From positions 1 through 44,962 of the forward strand of contig JAKVOG010000019.1 in NCBI GenBank assembly GCA_022482925.1: a DNA stretch of 44,962 nucleotides, written 5' to 3'. Source of the stretch: Selenomonas sp. GTDB taxonomy: Bacteria > Bacillota > Negativicutes > Selenomonadales > Selenomonadaceae. This document shows, piece after piece, positions 15,285-25,047 of the stretch. A model generated the notes under the pieces. It ran no database searches, was not told where the DNA came from, and saw nothing but the letters and a program-made list of their open reading frames with translations. Made by a program: the position numbers and the translations under genes. Positions within the stretch are counted from its first letter, which is position 1; each line of letters opens with the position of its first letter.

Positions 15285-17294
15285 ATGCCGCGGAATCTTT
15301 CGGCCTGGGTCGATCTGACAATTCACCTGCTGATCATGCTGGTGTTGATCGGACTGCTCTCTTACTATAATCAATACATTGCTACGATTGCCGGTGTGGT
15401 ATGGCTGGCGTTGGCGTCATTTGCCCGTGAGCGTTGTGCGGACCGGTCACACCGGTTTGAGCGCTACTGCCGCAATGTCGTCAAGAATATCAGCGAGATG
15501 GTGAACTACGCAGTTGAGGAACTGCCGCAGATGATCTTGGTGGTGAATGAACAGGGACGCCTGCAGTGGGCCAATGAACAGACGACTGCGGAGCTGGGCG
15601 AAAAACCAGAGCAGGATACGGATATCAAGGATATCTGGCCGGGCATCATCATCACGCCGATCTGGGGACAGGAAGGCGAATATATCTTCCCGCATGAGGA
15701 CCATTATTATCAGGTGCGTTATCGCCCGGTGCAGATGGCTCCCCGGCAGGAACCGCTCATGGCTCTTTATGTCCAGGATGTGACGAGTCATGAGGAACTC
15801 AGGAATACCTATCAGCAGAGCCGCACGGTGCTGATGTATATTCAGATTGATAATTATGATGAGGTTATGCAGGGGCAGACGGAAGCAGAGCGGACCTCGC
15901 TGCTGCTGGCCGTTAACCAGGCTCTCAATAAATGGCTTAAGAATCTGGGCGGGTTCATGCGCCGGGTTTCCGATGACCTGTATGTGGTCATCCTGACCCG
16001 CGATGCGCTGGATCAGGCCATCAATGAACGCTTTGATATACTGGACAAGGTCCGTCAGCTGCAGAGTACGAACCGTCTGCCGGTTACGCTCTCGATGGGC
16101 GTGGCGGTAGCTGAGAACCAGACGATGGCAGAACTTGGTGCACAGGCACAGGCCGGGCTGGATCTGGCCCTTGGCCGCGGTGGCGACCAGGTGGCTGTAC
16201 AGATCGGTGGTAAGACGCAGTTCTTCGGCGGCCGGGCCAAGGCAGTTGAGAAGCATACCCGTGTGAAGGCCCGCGTCGTGGCGCATGCGATCCGCGAGAT
16301 CATGGAGGGGGCCGATATGGTCTTCATCATGGGGCATCACAACGAGGATTTCGACTGCTTTGGTGCATCGATGGGCATGGCCAAGATGGCACGTGAGCTG
16401 GGCAAGCCGGTACATATCGTGCTGTCAGATATGAATGAGGGCATTGATAAGTTTGCGGATCTGCTGGCGGGTAAAGAGGAATACGAGGGTGTCTTCGTGC
16501 ATCCGGAGGATATCAAGACCATGACGGCCCTGAATCCGGTACTCATCGTAGTGGATACCCATATTCCGCATCTGGTGGCGGATCCGTCACTGCTCGAACG
16601 CATTCATCAGGTTGTGGTCATCGACCACCATCGTCGCAGCGAGAACTTCATCAAGAGTCCGCTGCTGGTCTATATCGAGCCGGCTTCGAGCTCCACAAGT
16701 GAGCTGGTCACGGAGCTCCTGATGTATTTCAGCGATGATTCGACCCTTTCGCGTCTCGATGCGACGGCGCTGTACTCCGGTATCGTAGTGGATACGAAGA
16801 ACTTTGCGGTACAGACTGGTGTGCGTACCTTCGATGCGGCAGCTTATCTGCGCCGCAGCGGTGCAGATCCGGTCATGGTGCGGCATCTGTTCCGGTCGGA
16901 TTATGATACGACGGTGGCACTGGCACGTGCCAAGGCCCGTTCCGAGCTTTGCGCGGGCGGACTCATCGTGTCGACGATTCCCGAGACCATGCCGAATATC
17001 CAGGTCATTGCAGCCCAGGCGGCTGATTCGCTGCTGCGCATCGAGAATGTGCGCATGAGCATCGTGCTGTTCCAGCTGTCCGACCAGGTTGTCGGCCTCA
17101 GTGCCCGCTCGACGGGTGAGCTCAATGTGCAGGTCATTATGGAAGCCTTTGGCGGTGGTGGTCATCAGAATGTGGCCGGTGCCCAGGTAGAGGGTGGCAG
17201 CCTCATGGAGCTGAAAGCCAAAGCCATTGAACTTAGTGAGAAATATATAGAGGAGAATGATAAAGATGAAAGTAATCCTTCTGCAGGACGTTAA
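15285..17294 (+). CDS. gdpP: Cyclic-di-AMP phosphodiesterase GdpP (DHH/DHHA1)
   Basis: The protein is 669 residues from ATG 15285 (a TTG sits just before, at 15282). It has two N-terminal membrane helices, a PAS-like region and a degenerate GGDEF-like region (around YIQIDNYDEVMQGQ and LSMGVAVAENQ). A DHH phosphodiesterase domain (MGHHNEDFDCFGASMG, VVDTHIP, VVIDHHRRSENF) and a DHHA1 end (GGGGHQNVAGAQ) follow. This is the full GdpP/YybT architecture. It hydrolyses the second messenger c-di-AMP at the inner membrane. The metal-binding residues are present. The last 29 nt overlap rplI in another frame. Confidence 0.9.
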   Translation: MPRNLSAWVDLTIHLLIMLVLIGLLSYYNQYIATIAGVVWLALASFARERCADRSHRFERYCRNVVKNISEMVNYAVEELPQMILVVNEQGRLQWANEQTTAELGEKPEQDTDIKDIWPGIIITPIWGQEGEYIFPHEDHYYQVRYRPVQMAPRQEPLMALYVQDVTSHEELRNTYQQSRTVLMYIQIDNYDEVMQGQTEAERTSLLLAVNQALNKWLKNLGGFMRRVSDDLYVVILTRDALDQAINERFDILDKVRQLQSTNRLPVTLSMGVAVAENQTMAELGAQAQAGLDLALGRGGDQVAVQIGGKTQFFGGRAKAVEKHTRVKARVVAHAIREIMEGADMVFIMGHHNEDFDCFGASMGMAKMARELGKPVHIVLSDMNEGIDKFADLLAGKEEYEGVFVHPEDIKTMTALNPVLIVVDTHIPHLVADPSLLERIHQVVVIDHHRRSENFIKSPLLVYIEPASSSTSELVTELLMYFSDDSTLSRLDATALYSGIVVDTKNFAVQTGVRTFDAAAYLRRSGADPVMVRHLFRSDYDTTVALARAKARSELCAGGLIVSTIPETMPNIQVIAAQAADSLLRIENVRMSIVLFQLSDQVVGLSARSTGELNVQVIMEAFGGGGHQNVAGAQVEGGSLMELKAKAIELSEKYIEENDKDESNPSAGR

Positions 17295-17709
17295 GAAAGT
17301 TGGAAAAAAAGGCGAAATCGTCGAAGTATCGGAAGGTTATGGCCGCAACTTCCTGCTGCCGCGCAAGGCAGCAGCACCGGCTACCGCCGAGAATATGAAT
17401 GTAGCCAAGGCAAAAGCCGGTTCACAGGCCCGTAAAGAAGCGATGGCTGCTGATGAAGCGAAGCTTATGGCTGCCCAGCTGGAGAAGGTCCAGGTCACGA
17501 TCCAGGTCAAGATCGGCGAAGGCGGCAAGCTGTTCGGCTCGGTAACGGGCAAGGATGTATCCGATGCCCTGAAACAGTCGCATATCGATATCGACAAGCG
17601 CAAGATTTCCATCAAGGGCGAAGTGACTGGCGAGGGTGTATATGAGGCGGTCATCAAGGTTCATCCGACCATCACCAGCACCGTCAAGGTCAACGTAGTG
17701 GCAGGCTGA
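17266..17709 (+). CDS. rplI: 50S ribosomal protein L9
   Basis: The 147-residue product begins MKVILLQDVKKVGKKGEIVE and has the L9 N-domain signature GYGRNFLLPRKAA, a long connecting helix and the C-terminal rRNA-binding domain. Start 17266 was chosen because AGGAG lies 10 nt upstream; ATG 17257 would be only 1 nt from it. Overlap with gdpP suggests translational coupling, as is usual for this cluster. Confidence 0.95.
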   Translation: MKVILLQDVKKVGKKGEIVEVSEGYGRNFLLPRKAAAPATAENMNVAKAKAGSQARKEAMAADEAKLMAAQLEKVQVTIQVKIGEGGKLFGSVTGKDVSDALKQSHIDIDKRKISIKGEVTGEGVYEAVIKVHPTITSTVKVNVVAG

Positions 17710-17714
17710 GTTAT

Positions 17715-19685
17715 ATGGACTTTTTCAAGAATCTACTCAGCAAATTCCATAAGAAGCAGGAGCAGGCTTTGCCTGCTCCTGTTAGTCATGATGCCCCTAT
17801 TGACCGGGAGATCGATGCCATTTATGCGGTGTTGGTCGATTTCATGGGAACCGAGAAACTGGTCATCAAAGCGGGAAAGATGAAGGCGCTCACGCTGCTG
17901 CGGTCGGAGAACCGCTGCGACCGGGTGCTGGCTTTGCAGCGTATTCTCGATGAGGATCCGATGATCAGCCCGGCACCGAAGGAGAGCCAACTGCCGGAGG
18001 TCATGGAACTGCTCTCCGAACGGGTAGCAGATCTGCTGGCCCGCCGCAATGTAGAGGACCATATCGAGAAGAAGGTCAATGAGAAACTGGAAAAGGATCA
18101 TCAGGACTATGTCGATGATATCCGCCAGCAGGTCATCAAAGAAGAAAAACCAGGTGCAGAGTCGCCACAGGATCAGAAGAAGCGTGAAAAGCTTGAGAAA
18201 CTTGAAGGGATCCATCTGACGCAGTCCATCATGGAACTCCTGCGTCCGCAGGATCTCAGTGAGATCGTCGGGCAGGAACGGGCCGTGAAATCGCTGATGT
18301 CCAAGCTCAGCAGTCCGTACCCGCAGCATCTGCTGCTCTATGGGCCGCCGGGCGTCGGCAAGACGACCGCAGCCCGGCTGGTGCTGGAAGCGGCCAAGAA
18401 AAAAGCTGCGTCGCCTTTTGCGGAAGAAGCGCCATTTGTGGAGACCGATGGCACGACGCTGCGCTGGGATCCACGTGATATGACGAATCCGCTGCTGGGG
18501 TCAGTGCATGATCCGATCTACCAGGGCGCACAGAAGAACCTGGCTGACAGTGGCATTCCGGAACCAAAACCGGGGCTTGTCACGGATGCACATGGTGGCA
18601 TCCTGTTTATCGATGAGATCGGTGAGATGGATGAGATGTTGCAGAACAAGCTCCTGAAGGTGCTCGAGGATAAGCGGGCCTTCTTTGAGTCGGCCTATTA
18701 TGATCCGACGGATGAGAAGGTGCCGCCGTATATCCGCAAGCTGTTCGAGGATGGCGCACCGGCGGACTTCGTGCTGATCGGCGCGACGACGCGCGATGCC
18801 TCACATATCAATCCGGCCCTGCGTTCGCGCTGTGCCGAGATCTATTTTGAGCCATTGACGCCGCGGCATATTCAGCAGATCGTGCAGAATGCAGCGGAAA
18901 AACTCAAGGTTACGATGGATGACGGGGTAGCAGAACTCATCAGTGAATATACGATCGAAGGCCGTAAGGCCATCAATATCCTGGCTGATGCCTACAGCCT
19001 GGTGTTGAACCGCAGCGGTGCTGCCGATACGGTTACCGCTCAACAGCTCAGCGCGAGTGATGGGCCGGCGGTCAGTATCACGAAAGGTGACATCTATGAA
19101 GTAGCCCAGGTCAGTCGTCTGTACCAGTTCGTGACGAAAAAGGCTTCGGACAAGGCCATCCAGGGTCATATCTTTGGACTGGGTGTGGCCGGATTCCTCG
19201 GCTCGGTCATTGAGATCGAGGCGGTGGCGTTCGAGGCGCATGAAAAGGGCAAAGGCGTGGTCCGCTTCAATGAGACAGCGGGCTCGATGGCCAAGGACTC
19301 TGTATTCAATGCGGCGTCGGTCATGCGCCGGCTTACAGGCAAGGATATCCATGACTATGATGTCCACATCAATGTCATCGGCGGCGGCAATATCGATGGG
19401 CCATCGGCTGGTACGGCTATCCTGGCCGTGATTACCAGTGCCGTTACTGGCCGGAAAATCCGGCAGGATGTGGCTGTGACTGGTGAGATCTCGCTGCAGG
19501 GCAGGGTCCGTCCGGTCGGTGGTGTCTTTGAGAAGGCTTATGGTGCGAAACAGGCAGGTATCCGGACACTGGTCATCCCAAAAGAGAACGACAAGGATAT
19601 CCCGAAGGAACATTTGGGCCTCGATATCCATCCGGTAGAAACTGCTGATGAAGCATTTGCCCTCATCTTTGCGGATGAGGATTGA
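17715..19685 (+). CDS. Lon-family ATP-dependent protease (LonB-like)
   Basis: This encodes a 656-residue protein. An N-terminal helical region of about 180 residues is followed by an AAA+ domain with Walker A LLLYGPPGVGKTTAAR and Walker B GILFIDEIGEMD. A C-terminal Lon protease domain follows, with catalytic Ser in NIDGPSAGTAI and Lys in VFEKAYGAKQAG. It lacks the classical Lon substrate-binding N-domain. The layout matches the Firmicute family first described with sporulation LonB/LonC, found also in non-sporulating members. It lies 5 bp after rplI and 31 bp before dnaB, in one operon. The ribosome site is weak, so it may rely on coupling. Confidence 0.85.
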   Translation: MDFFKNLLSKFHKKQEQALPAPVSHDAPIDREIDAIYAVLVDFMGTEKLVIKAGKMKALTLLRSENRCDRVLALQRILDEDPMISPAPKESQLPEVMELLSERVADLLARRNVEDHIEKKVNEKLEKDHQDYVDDIRQQVIKEEKPGAESPQDQKKREKLEKLEGIHLTQSIMELLRPQDLSEIVGQERAVKSLMSKLSSPYPQHLLLYGPPGVGKTTAARLVLEAAKKKAASPFAEEAPFVETDGTTLRWDPRDMTNPLLGSVHDPIYQGAQKNLADSGIPEPKPGLVTDAHGGILFIDEIGEMDEMLQNKLLKVLEDKRAFFESAYYDPTDEKVPPYIRKLFEDGAPADFVLIGATTRDASHINPALRSRCAEIYFEPLTPRHIQQIVQNAAEKLKVTMDDGVAELISEYTIEGRKAINILADAYSLVLNRSGAADTVTAQQLSASDGPAVSITKGDIYEVAQVSRLYQFVTKKASDKAIQGHIFGLGVAGFLGSVIEIEAVAFEAHEKGKGVVRFNETAGSMAKDSVFNAASVMRRLTGKDIHDYDVHINVIGGGNIDGPSAGTAILAVITSAVTGRKIRQDVAVTGEISLQGRVRPVGGVFEKAYGAKQAGIRTLVIPKENDKDIPKEHLGLDIHPVETADEAFALIFADED

Positions 19686-19716
19686 ATGAATTGTAGAATA
19701 TGAAAGGAATCCTGAT

Positions 19717-21045
19717 ATGGCATTACCAGAACGCGTTCCTCCTCAGAACATTGAAGCTGAACAAGCTGTTCTGGGAGCGATGCTCATAAAGAAAGAAGCA
19801 ATCGTCGAGGTACAGGAAATCCTGCGTCCCGATGACTTCTATCGTGAGGCGCACCGCATTGTCTACGAGGCTATGACGGACCTGCAGAACAACGATGAAG
19901 CGGTCGACCTCGTCACGCTCACCGAGCAGCTGCGTAAATCCGAACAGCTGGACAAGATTGGCGGCATTTCGTTTGTCACCCAGCTGGCCAATGCAGTCCC
20001 GACGGCGGCGAATGTGACCTATCATGCCAAGATCGTCAAGGAGAAAGCCGAACTTCGGAACCTCATCAATGCTGCTACGGAAATTGCCGGAGCGGCATAT
20101 GAAGATGTCGAGAATGTCGAGACCATCATGGATGAGGCCGAGAAAAAAATCCTGGCCGTGGCCAGCAGCCAGAACGGCGGTGCCTTTGAGCCGATGAAGA
20201 GTATCGTCATGCGTACGTTTGAGCGCATCAACGTGCTTTATGAGTCCAAAGGTGGTTTGACCGGTCTGAGCTCCGGGTTTAAGGATCTGGATAATCTGAC
20301 GGCCGGCCTGCAGAAGTCCGACCTGATCCTGGTCGCAGCCCGCCCATCTATGGGTAAGACGGCATTTACGCTGAATATCGCGAGCTATGTCGGCCTGCAT
20401 GGGCATCGGGTGGCCTTCTTCTCACTGGAGATGAGCAAAGAGCAGCTTATGCAGCGTATGCTCTGCTCCGAAGGTGGCATCGATGCTTCCAAGCTGCGTA
20501 CCGGCCAGCTCGATGAGAACGAATGGAATAAGCTGGTGGAAACGGCCGATAAGCTGAGCCGGGCGCCGGTATTTATCGATGATACGGCTGGCATCACGGT
20601 TATGGAGCTGCGCTCGAAGGCCCGCCGGCTCAAGGCCGAGCATGGCCTTGACCTCATCATCATCGACTATCTGCAGCTCATGCAGGGGCGGCCCAGCAAG
20701 AATGGGGATAACCGCCAGCAGGAGATCTCCGAGATCTCCCGCTCACTGAAGGCGCTGGCCCGTGAGCTCGATGTACCGGTCATTGCGCTGTCACAGCTGT
20801 CACGCTCGGTCGAGAGCCGCCAGGTCAAGAAGCCGATGCTGTCTGACCTGCGTGAGTCCGGCTCGCTGGAGCAGGATGCCGATATCGTCATGTTCCTCTA
20901 TCGTGAGGATTACTACGATAAGGATACTGAGAACAAGAATATCACCGAGATCATCATTGCCAAGCATCGTAATGGTCCGGTAGACAGCATCCAGCTTTTC
21001 TTCCAGAAGGAGTACACGAAATTCCGGGATCTGCTGGTCCAATAA
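19717..21045 (+). CDS. dnaB: Replicative DNA helicase DnaB
   Basis: The product is 442 residues, with the DnaB N-terminal domain (PPQNIEAEQAVLGAMLI), a linker, and the RecA-like ATPase. Walker A is ARPSMGKTAFTLN, Walker B is LDLIIIDYLQLM, and an arginine-finger region follows. It unwinds DNA at the replication fork as a hexamer. AAAGGAA precedes the ATG. It is the last gene of the operon and is followed by a terminator. No intein or truncation is seen. Confidence 0.95.
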   Translation: MALPERVPPQNIEAEQAVLGAMLIKKEAIVEVQEILRPDDFYREAHRIVYEAMTDLQNNDEAVDLVTLTEQLRKSEQLDKIGGISFVTQLANAVPTAANVTYHAKIVKEKAELRNLINAATEIAGAAYEDVENVETIMDEAEKKILAVASSQNGGAFEPMKSIVMRTFERINVLYESKGGLTGLSSGFKDLDNLTAGLQKSDLILVAARPSMGKTAFTLNIASYVGLHGHRVAFFSLEMSKEQLMQRMLCSEGGIDASKLRTGQLDENEWNKLVETADKLSRAPVFIDDTAGITVMELRSKARRLKAEHGLDLIIIDYLQLMQGRPSKNGDNRQQEISEISRSLKALARELDVPVIALSQLSRSVESRQVKKPMLSDLRESGSLEQDADIVMFLYREDYYDKDTENKNITEIIIAKHRNGPVDSIQLFFQKEYTKFRDLLVQ

Positions 21046-21054
21046 GCGTTTTAC

Positions 21055-21094
21055 AGGCAAATGTCTATCTGTTCGACGGACATTTGCCTTATTT
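21055..21094 (+). terminator. Terminator of the yybS-dnaB operon
   Basis: AGGCAAATGTC (21055-21065) pairs perfectly with GACATTTGCCT (21079-21089), followed by TATTT. Confidence 0.8.
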
Positions 21095-21127
21095 ATGCGC
21101 GTTTTCGCCTATTTTCTGATATTTTTC

Positions 21128-21156
21128 TTGACAAAACCGTTCCCACATATTAGACT
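21128..21156 (+). promoter_or_regulatory. Promoter of the scr operon
   Basis: TTGACA at 21128-21133 and TAGACT at 21151-21156 are 17 bp apart. The spacer contains AAACCGTTCCCA, which could be part of a repressor site. No dedicated regulator gene is adjacent. The leader is about 65 nt. Confidence 0.6.
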
Positions 21157-21226
21157 GAAAGTATGAAATCGGTCTCACAAGCAATCATAAGAATTATTTT
21201 ACACTAGAATTAAGGGGGAATCATCG

Positions 21227-23071
21227 ATGAAAGACATCCGTCTGGACAGCCCGCTGAAAGGTCAGCTGGTAGAACTGAAGGAAGTCAAGGATCCAGCTTT
21301 TGCTGGCGGTGCCATGGGGCTTGGCGCTGCTGTCAGGGATCCGGAGGGCAAAGTTTATTCGCCGGTAGATGGCGAGATTACGGTCCTGTTCGAGACAAAG
21401 CATGCAATTGGCATCCATTCATCGGAAGGAGCAGATATCCTGATCCATGTCGGTTTGGATACAGTCAAACTGAATGGCGAGCATTTCGAAGCAAAAGTCG
21501 CTCAGGGCGATACGGTCAAAAAAGGTCAGCTGCTGCTGGAGTTTGATGCATCCGCCATCAAGGCTGCCGGCTATGATACGACGACGCCGGTGCTGGTCAC
21601 GAATGCAGCGGAATTCAATCAGATTACGGTGGCACTGGATGGCAAGGAGATCACGTCATCGGCAAATCAGACTGAAGCCGCTGGTTCGGCTACTGATGAG
21701 AGCGAATACGCGGATCTGCCGAAGGCCGCACGCGTAGCCAAGCTGATCGAGAAATACGTCGGTGGCATGGACAATGTGCGTAATGCCGAACATTGTGCCA
21801 CGCGTCTGCGTCTGATCATCAACGATAAATCCAAACTGGATGAGAAAGCCATTGAGAACATCGACGGCGTTAAGGGACAGTTCTTTGCAGCGGCCCAGTA
21901 TCAGATCATCCTGGGCACAGGTTTTGTTGACAAGGTTTATGATGAGTTCGTCAAGGGAACGACTTTCAGTGGTGTCAGCAATAAGGAAGAAGCTTATGCA
22001 CAGATGACGCCAATCCAGAAGATCTCCCGTACACTCGGTGATGTCTTCGTACCGATTATCCCGGTACTGGTTGCAACCGGATTGTTCATGGGGCTGCGCG
22101 GAGCTGCACAGAGCCTGGGAATCCACTTTAGCGATAATCTGCTGCGCATGAGCCAGATCCTTACGGATACGGCGTTTGCATTCCTGCCGGCGCTGGTCTG
22201 CTGGTCCACGACGAAACGTTTCGGCGGGACGCCGGTTATCGGTATCGTTCTCGGACTCATGCTGGTTGCACCACAGCTGCCGAATGCCTATGCAATCGCT
22301 GGCGGCGAGGCACAGCCAATCCCGATGGATATCTTCGGACTGACGGTTCCGGTCGTCGGCTATCAGGGATCGGTACTGCCGGCACTGGTTCTGGGCATCT
22401 TTGCAGCGAAGCTGCAGAAATGGCTCAAGACATTCGTTCCGGATATCATCGACCTCATCGTTACTCCGTTCCTGACGCTGTTCGTTTCCATGCTGCTCGG
22501 CCTGCTCGTAGTTGGTCCGATCATGCATACGCTTGAGCTTGGCATCTTCGGTGCCGTCCAGGCATTCCTGCAGCTTCCAATGGGCATCGGCGGATTCATC
22601 GTCGGCGGCCTGCAACAGGTCATCGTCGTATTCGGTGTTCATCACGTGTTCAATGCGCTGGAAGTCCAGTTGCTGGCTACTACGGGTGTCGATCCGTTCA
22701 ATGCGATCATCACTGGTGCTATCGTGGCTCAGGGTGGTGCTGCTGTGGCGGTTGCCCTGAAGACCAAGGATCCGAAGAAACGCGCCCTCTATATTTCCTC
22801 GGCAGTTCCGGCGTTCCTGGGCATCACGGAGCCGGCAATCTTCGGTATCAACCTTCGTTTCATGAAGCCGTTCCTTTATGCGCTGGTCGGCGGTGCCTGC
22901 GCTGGCGGTGTGGCCAGTATCATGCACCTGGCTGGTACTGGTATGGGTATCACGGTTTTACCGGGAACGCTCTTGTATCTGGACCACCTTTTGGAGTATA
23001 TTATAGTTAACGCCATTGGCTTTGGCATTGCTTTTGCCCTGACGTTCACGCTGTTCAAACCGGAAGAATAA
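21227..23071 (+). CDS. scrA: Sucrose-type PTS permease, EIIABC fusion
   Basis: The 614-residue protein contains all three membrane-complex domains in the order IIA-IIB-IIC. IIA spans about 1-135 with phospho-His 74 in ILIHVGLDTVKLNG. IIB spans about 165-245 with phospho-Cys 190 in NAEHCATRLRL. IIC spans about 255-610, with roughly ten membrane segments and the GITEPAIFG signature of the glucose/sucrose superfamily. It imports and phosphorylates its sugar using HPr phosphate. Sucrose specificity is inferred mainly from the next gene, a sucrose-6-phosphate hydrolase. IIA first is unusual; many ScrA proteins are IIBC or IIBCA. AAGGGGGAA precedes the ATG. Confidence 0.85.
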   Translation: MKDIRLDSPLKGQLVELKEVKDPAFAGGAMGLGAAVRDPEGKVYSPVDGEITVLFETKHAIGIHSSEGADILIHVGLDTVKLNGEHFEAKVAQGDTVKKGQLLLEFDASAIKAAGYDTTTPVLVTNAAEFNQITVALDGKEITSSANQTEAAGSATDESEYADLPKAARVAKLIEKYVGGMDNVRNAEHCATRLRLIINDKSKLDEKAIENIDGVKGQFFAAAQYQIILGTGFVDKVYDEFVKGTTFSGVSNKEEAYAQMTPIQKISRTLGDVFVPIIPVLVATGLFMGLRGAAQSLGIHFSDNLLRMSQILTDTAFAFLPALVCWSTTKRFGGTPVIGIVLGLMLVAPQLPNAYAIAGGEAQPIPMDIFGLTVPVVGYQGSVLPALVLGIFAAKLQKWLKTFVPDIIDLIVTPFLTLFVSMLLGLLVVGPIMHTLELGIFGAVQAFLQLPMGIGGFIVGGLQQVIVVFGVHHVFNALEVQLLATTGVDPFNAIITGAIVAQGGAAVAVALKTKDPKKRALYISSAVPAFLGITEPAIFGINLRFMKPFLYALVGGACAGGVASIMHLAGTGMGITVLPGTLLYLDHLLEYIIVNAIGFGIAFALTFTLFKPEE

Positions 23072-23084
23072 TCTATGGTTAACG

Positions 23085-23105
23085 GCCTCCCCGGGACGGG
23101 GAGGC
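23085..23105 (+). terminator. Intercistronic hairpin between scrA and scrB
   Basis: GCCTCCCC (23085-23092) pairs with GGGGAGGC (23098-23105). The T-tract is weak (TTAATTT), so it more likely limits read-through or protects the mRNA than ends transcription. Confidence 0.5.
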
Positions 23106-23134
23106 TTAATTTCATAACAGGAAGGAGAATCAAT

Positions 23135-24589
23135 ATGGAAACGTTCGATACCAAGGCCATTCATGGGCGATTGGCAGGAAGTTATCCGATGCAGCATCGC
23201 TGGCATAATCGGTTTCATCTGGAGATGCCGTTTGGGCTCATCAACGATCCAAACGGGCTGGCATACTTCAATGGCACCTATCATATCTTCTATCAGTGGA
23301 ATCCGCTGGGTTGTGAGCACAAAAACAAGAGCTGGGCTCATACGGTGACGCGGGATTTCATTCATTATACACTGCCGGAACTTTCAATGTGGCCGGATGA
23401 CGTACATGATAAAGACGGCTGCTATTCGGGCTGTGGTACCGTTGATAACGGTGACTTGAGGGTTCTCTATACCTGTAACCGCAAGGAAGGCGATGTTCGC
23501 ATTCCGGCGCAGCGTTTTGGCACGCTGCAGTCTGATGGTACAGTCAGGAAAGAAGAGATCATCATCCCGGATCACCCGGCAGGCATTACAGGACATTTTC
23601 GCGATCCGTATATCTTCACCCGGCATGGGCATCGCTATATTGTCCTGGGAGCTCAGCGGGCAGAGGATGAGAAGGGAACGGTTCTGATCTACGGGGAGCA
23701 GGCTGATGGCTGGCATAATCTGGGCGAGGTTCAAACGCGCCTGGGGGATTTTGGCTATATGTGGGAGTGTCCGAACCTCCTGCAGTTCGGCAGCTATGAT
23801 GTGCTGATGTTCTGCCCACAGGGGCTTCCTGAACGCGAATTCGATCGTCAGAATATCTATCAGTCCGGGTATATCGCCGGTCATCTGTCGCTTGACAGCA
23901 TGGATATGGTCCAGCATACGAAGTTCCAGGAACTTGATCATGGATTTGACTTTTATGCACCGCAAACGTTCGAACATGAGGGCCGTCATATCCTGATCGG
24001 CTGGATGGGAATGCCGGACAAAGATGATGAGTATCCGACGAAAGAAAAGGGCTGGATGTACAGCCTGACCATGCCGCGGGAACTGCGGCTGCGGCAGGGG
24101 CATATCTATTCCCGTCCGGTTCGTGAAATGCGCGATCTGCGTGTTCAGGAAACGGCTGTGGAAATAGAAGATACGTCGGTTAAGGAACTGGTGCGGCCTT
24201 TGTTCCAGGGGGCGGAGATTCTGCTGAATATTGAGTTCGGCGAAGCAAGAAAAGTCATGCTGACGCTGGCTTTCGGTCTGGAGCAGGTCGTTTTTGCCTA
24301 TGACCGCGACGATCAGGTCATGACGATTGACCGCAATGGCATGCATAAAGGTGGCCGCGGCATTCGGCGTTTCAAGCTGTTTGCCGATACGCAGCTGTCC
24401 CTGGAGCTGTTCGTGGACCGCAGCGCGATTGAGGTCTTTTTCCAGCATGGAGAAGAGGCTGCCAGCCTGCTGGTGTTCCCTGAGAAGAATATCCTGCCGG
24501 AACTGCGTCTGACGGCTGCAGAACCCCTGGACGGAGTCAATGGGACCATCTGGTCGCTTGATTCCTTTAAGTATCAGGCTGACTGCTGA
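23135..24589 (+). CDS. scrB: Sucrose-6-phosphate hydrolase (GH32)
   Basis: The protein is 484 residues from ATG 23135, preceded by GGAAGGAG; a longer frame to 23075 would include the intercistronic hairpin. GH32 catalytic motifs are all present: nucleophile D38 in NDPNG, transition-state D157 in FRDP, and acid/base E211 in WECPN. A five-bladed propeller is followed by a C-terminal beta-sandwich (about 350-480). No signal peptide, so it is cytoplasmic, which fits hydrolysis of the sucrose 6-phosphate made by ScrA into glucose 6-phosphate and fructose. Confidence 0.9.
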   Translation: METFDTKAIHGRLAGSYPMQHRWHNRFHLEMPFGLINDPNGLAYFNGTYHIFYQWNPLGCEHKNKSWAHTVTRDFIHYTLPELSMWPDDVHDKDGCYSGCGTVDNGDLRVLYTCNRKEGDVRIPAQRFGTLQSDGTVRKEEIIIPDHPAGITGHFRDPYIFTRHGHRYIVLGAQRAEDEKGTVLIYGEQADGWHNLGEVQTRLGDFGYMWECPNLLQFGSYDVLMFCPQGLPEREFDRQNIYQSGYIAGHLSLDSMDMVQHTKFQELDHGFDFYAPQTFEHEGRHILIGWMGMPDKDDEYPTKEKGWMYSLTMPRELRLRQGHIYSRPVREMRDLRVQETAVEIEDTSVKELVRPLFQGAEILLNIEFGEARKVMLTLAFGLEQVVFAYDRDDQVMTIDRNGMHKGGRGIRRFKLFADTQLSLELFVDRSAIEVFFQHGEEAASLLVFPEKNILPELRLTAAEPLDGVNGTIWSLDSFKYQADC

Positions 24590-24600
24590 CGGCACATATA

Positions 24601-24643
24601 AATAAGCCCCTGAAATCTAACGGTTTCAGGGGCTTATTTATGT
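24601..24643 (+). terminator. Terminator of the scr operon
   Basis: A 15-bp perfect stem (24601-24615 with 24624-24638) follows scrB. The minus-strand side is also A/T-flanked, so it may serve the converging small gene at 24670-24903. Confidence 0.85.
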
Positions 24644-24669
24644 CAGAAAACGGCTGGGGAAGCCGCACG

Positions 24670-24903
24670 TCAGTTGTTTACTGCGCGATCTTCGTGAGAA
24701 TCCGTCAACGGAATCCGCCGGATACGATCGAAGGGGATTGAATCGAACGAATAGCGGATATCAAGATACGTATCAGAACGAGTAAAAATGATTTTTTTCA
24801 AAGTGAATTTACTCGATTTCCTGATTCGATTAATATAATACTGCGCATCTTCCGCAGAAAACGGACCATTTGCGATGATAACGCGGACGTTATCGACAAA
24901 CAA
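24670..24903 (-). CDS. Small hypothetical protein (77 aa)
   Basis: I do not recognise this family. A TTG start at 24903 is chosen because GGAGG lies exactly 8 nt upstream (24912-24916). The frame stays open to 24921, but without a ribosome site. The 77-residue product is basic with a predicted alpha/beta mix (VRVIIANGPFSAEDAQYYIN, then KIIFTRSDTYLDIRYSF) and no membrane segment. It has its own promoter near 25050 and a long, foldable leader. The coding frame on this strand and the ribosome site make it more likely real than not. Confidence 0.55.
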   Translation of the reverse strand: MFVDNVRVIIANGPFSAEDAQYYINRIRKSSKFTLKKIIFTRSDTYLDIRYSFDSIPFDRIRRIPLTDSHEDRAVNN

Positions 24904-24932
24904 GGGAAACACCTCCAACAAACTTGCCTATA

Positions 24933-24985
24933 CCAGCAGCTGATCTTAAAAAGGATTGGGGATCCAAGGGGAAAGATCAGGCTGG
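24933..24985 (-). promoter_or_regulatory. Structured 5' leader of the 77-residue ORF
   Basis: In the minus-strand transcript CCAGC-CTGATCTT (24985-24973) pairs with AAGATCAG-CT-GCTGG (24947-24933), a 13-bp stem with a 2-nt bulge. It encloses a GGAT/ATCC mini-hairpin. It sits between the promoter and the ribosome site. No known riboswitch class was recognised. The rest of the 24904-25249 gap is AT-rich and holds only the promoter. Confidence 0.45.
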
Positions 24986-25047
24986 AGCGTTATTCTTGTT
25001 GTTAGCGAAGGGAAGAATAGAGTATATCCTTTAACAACTTAGTTAGC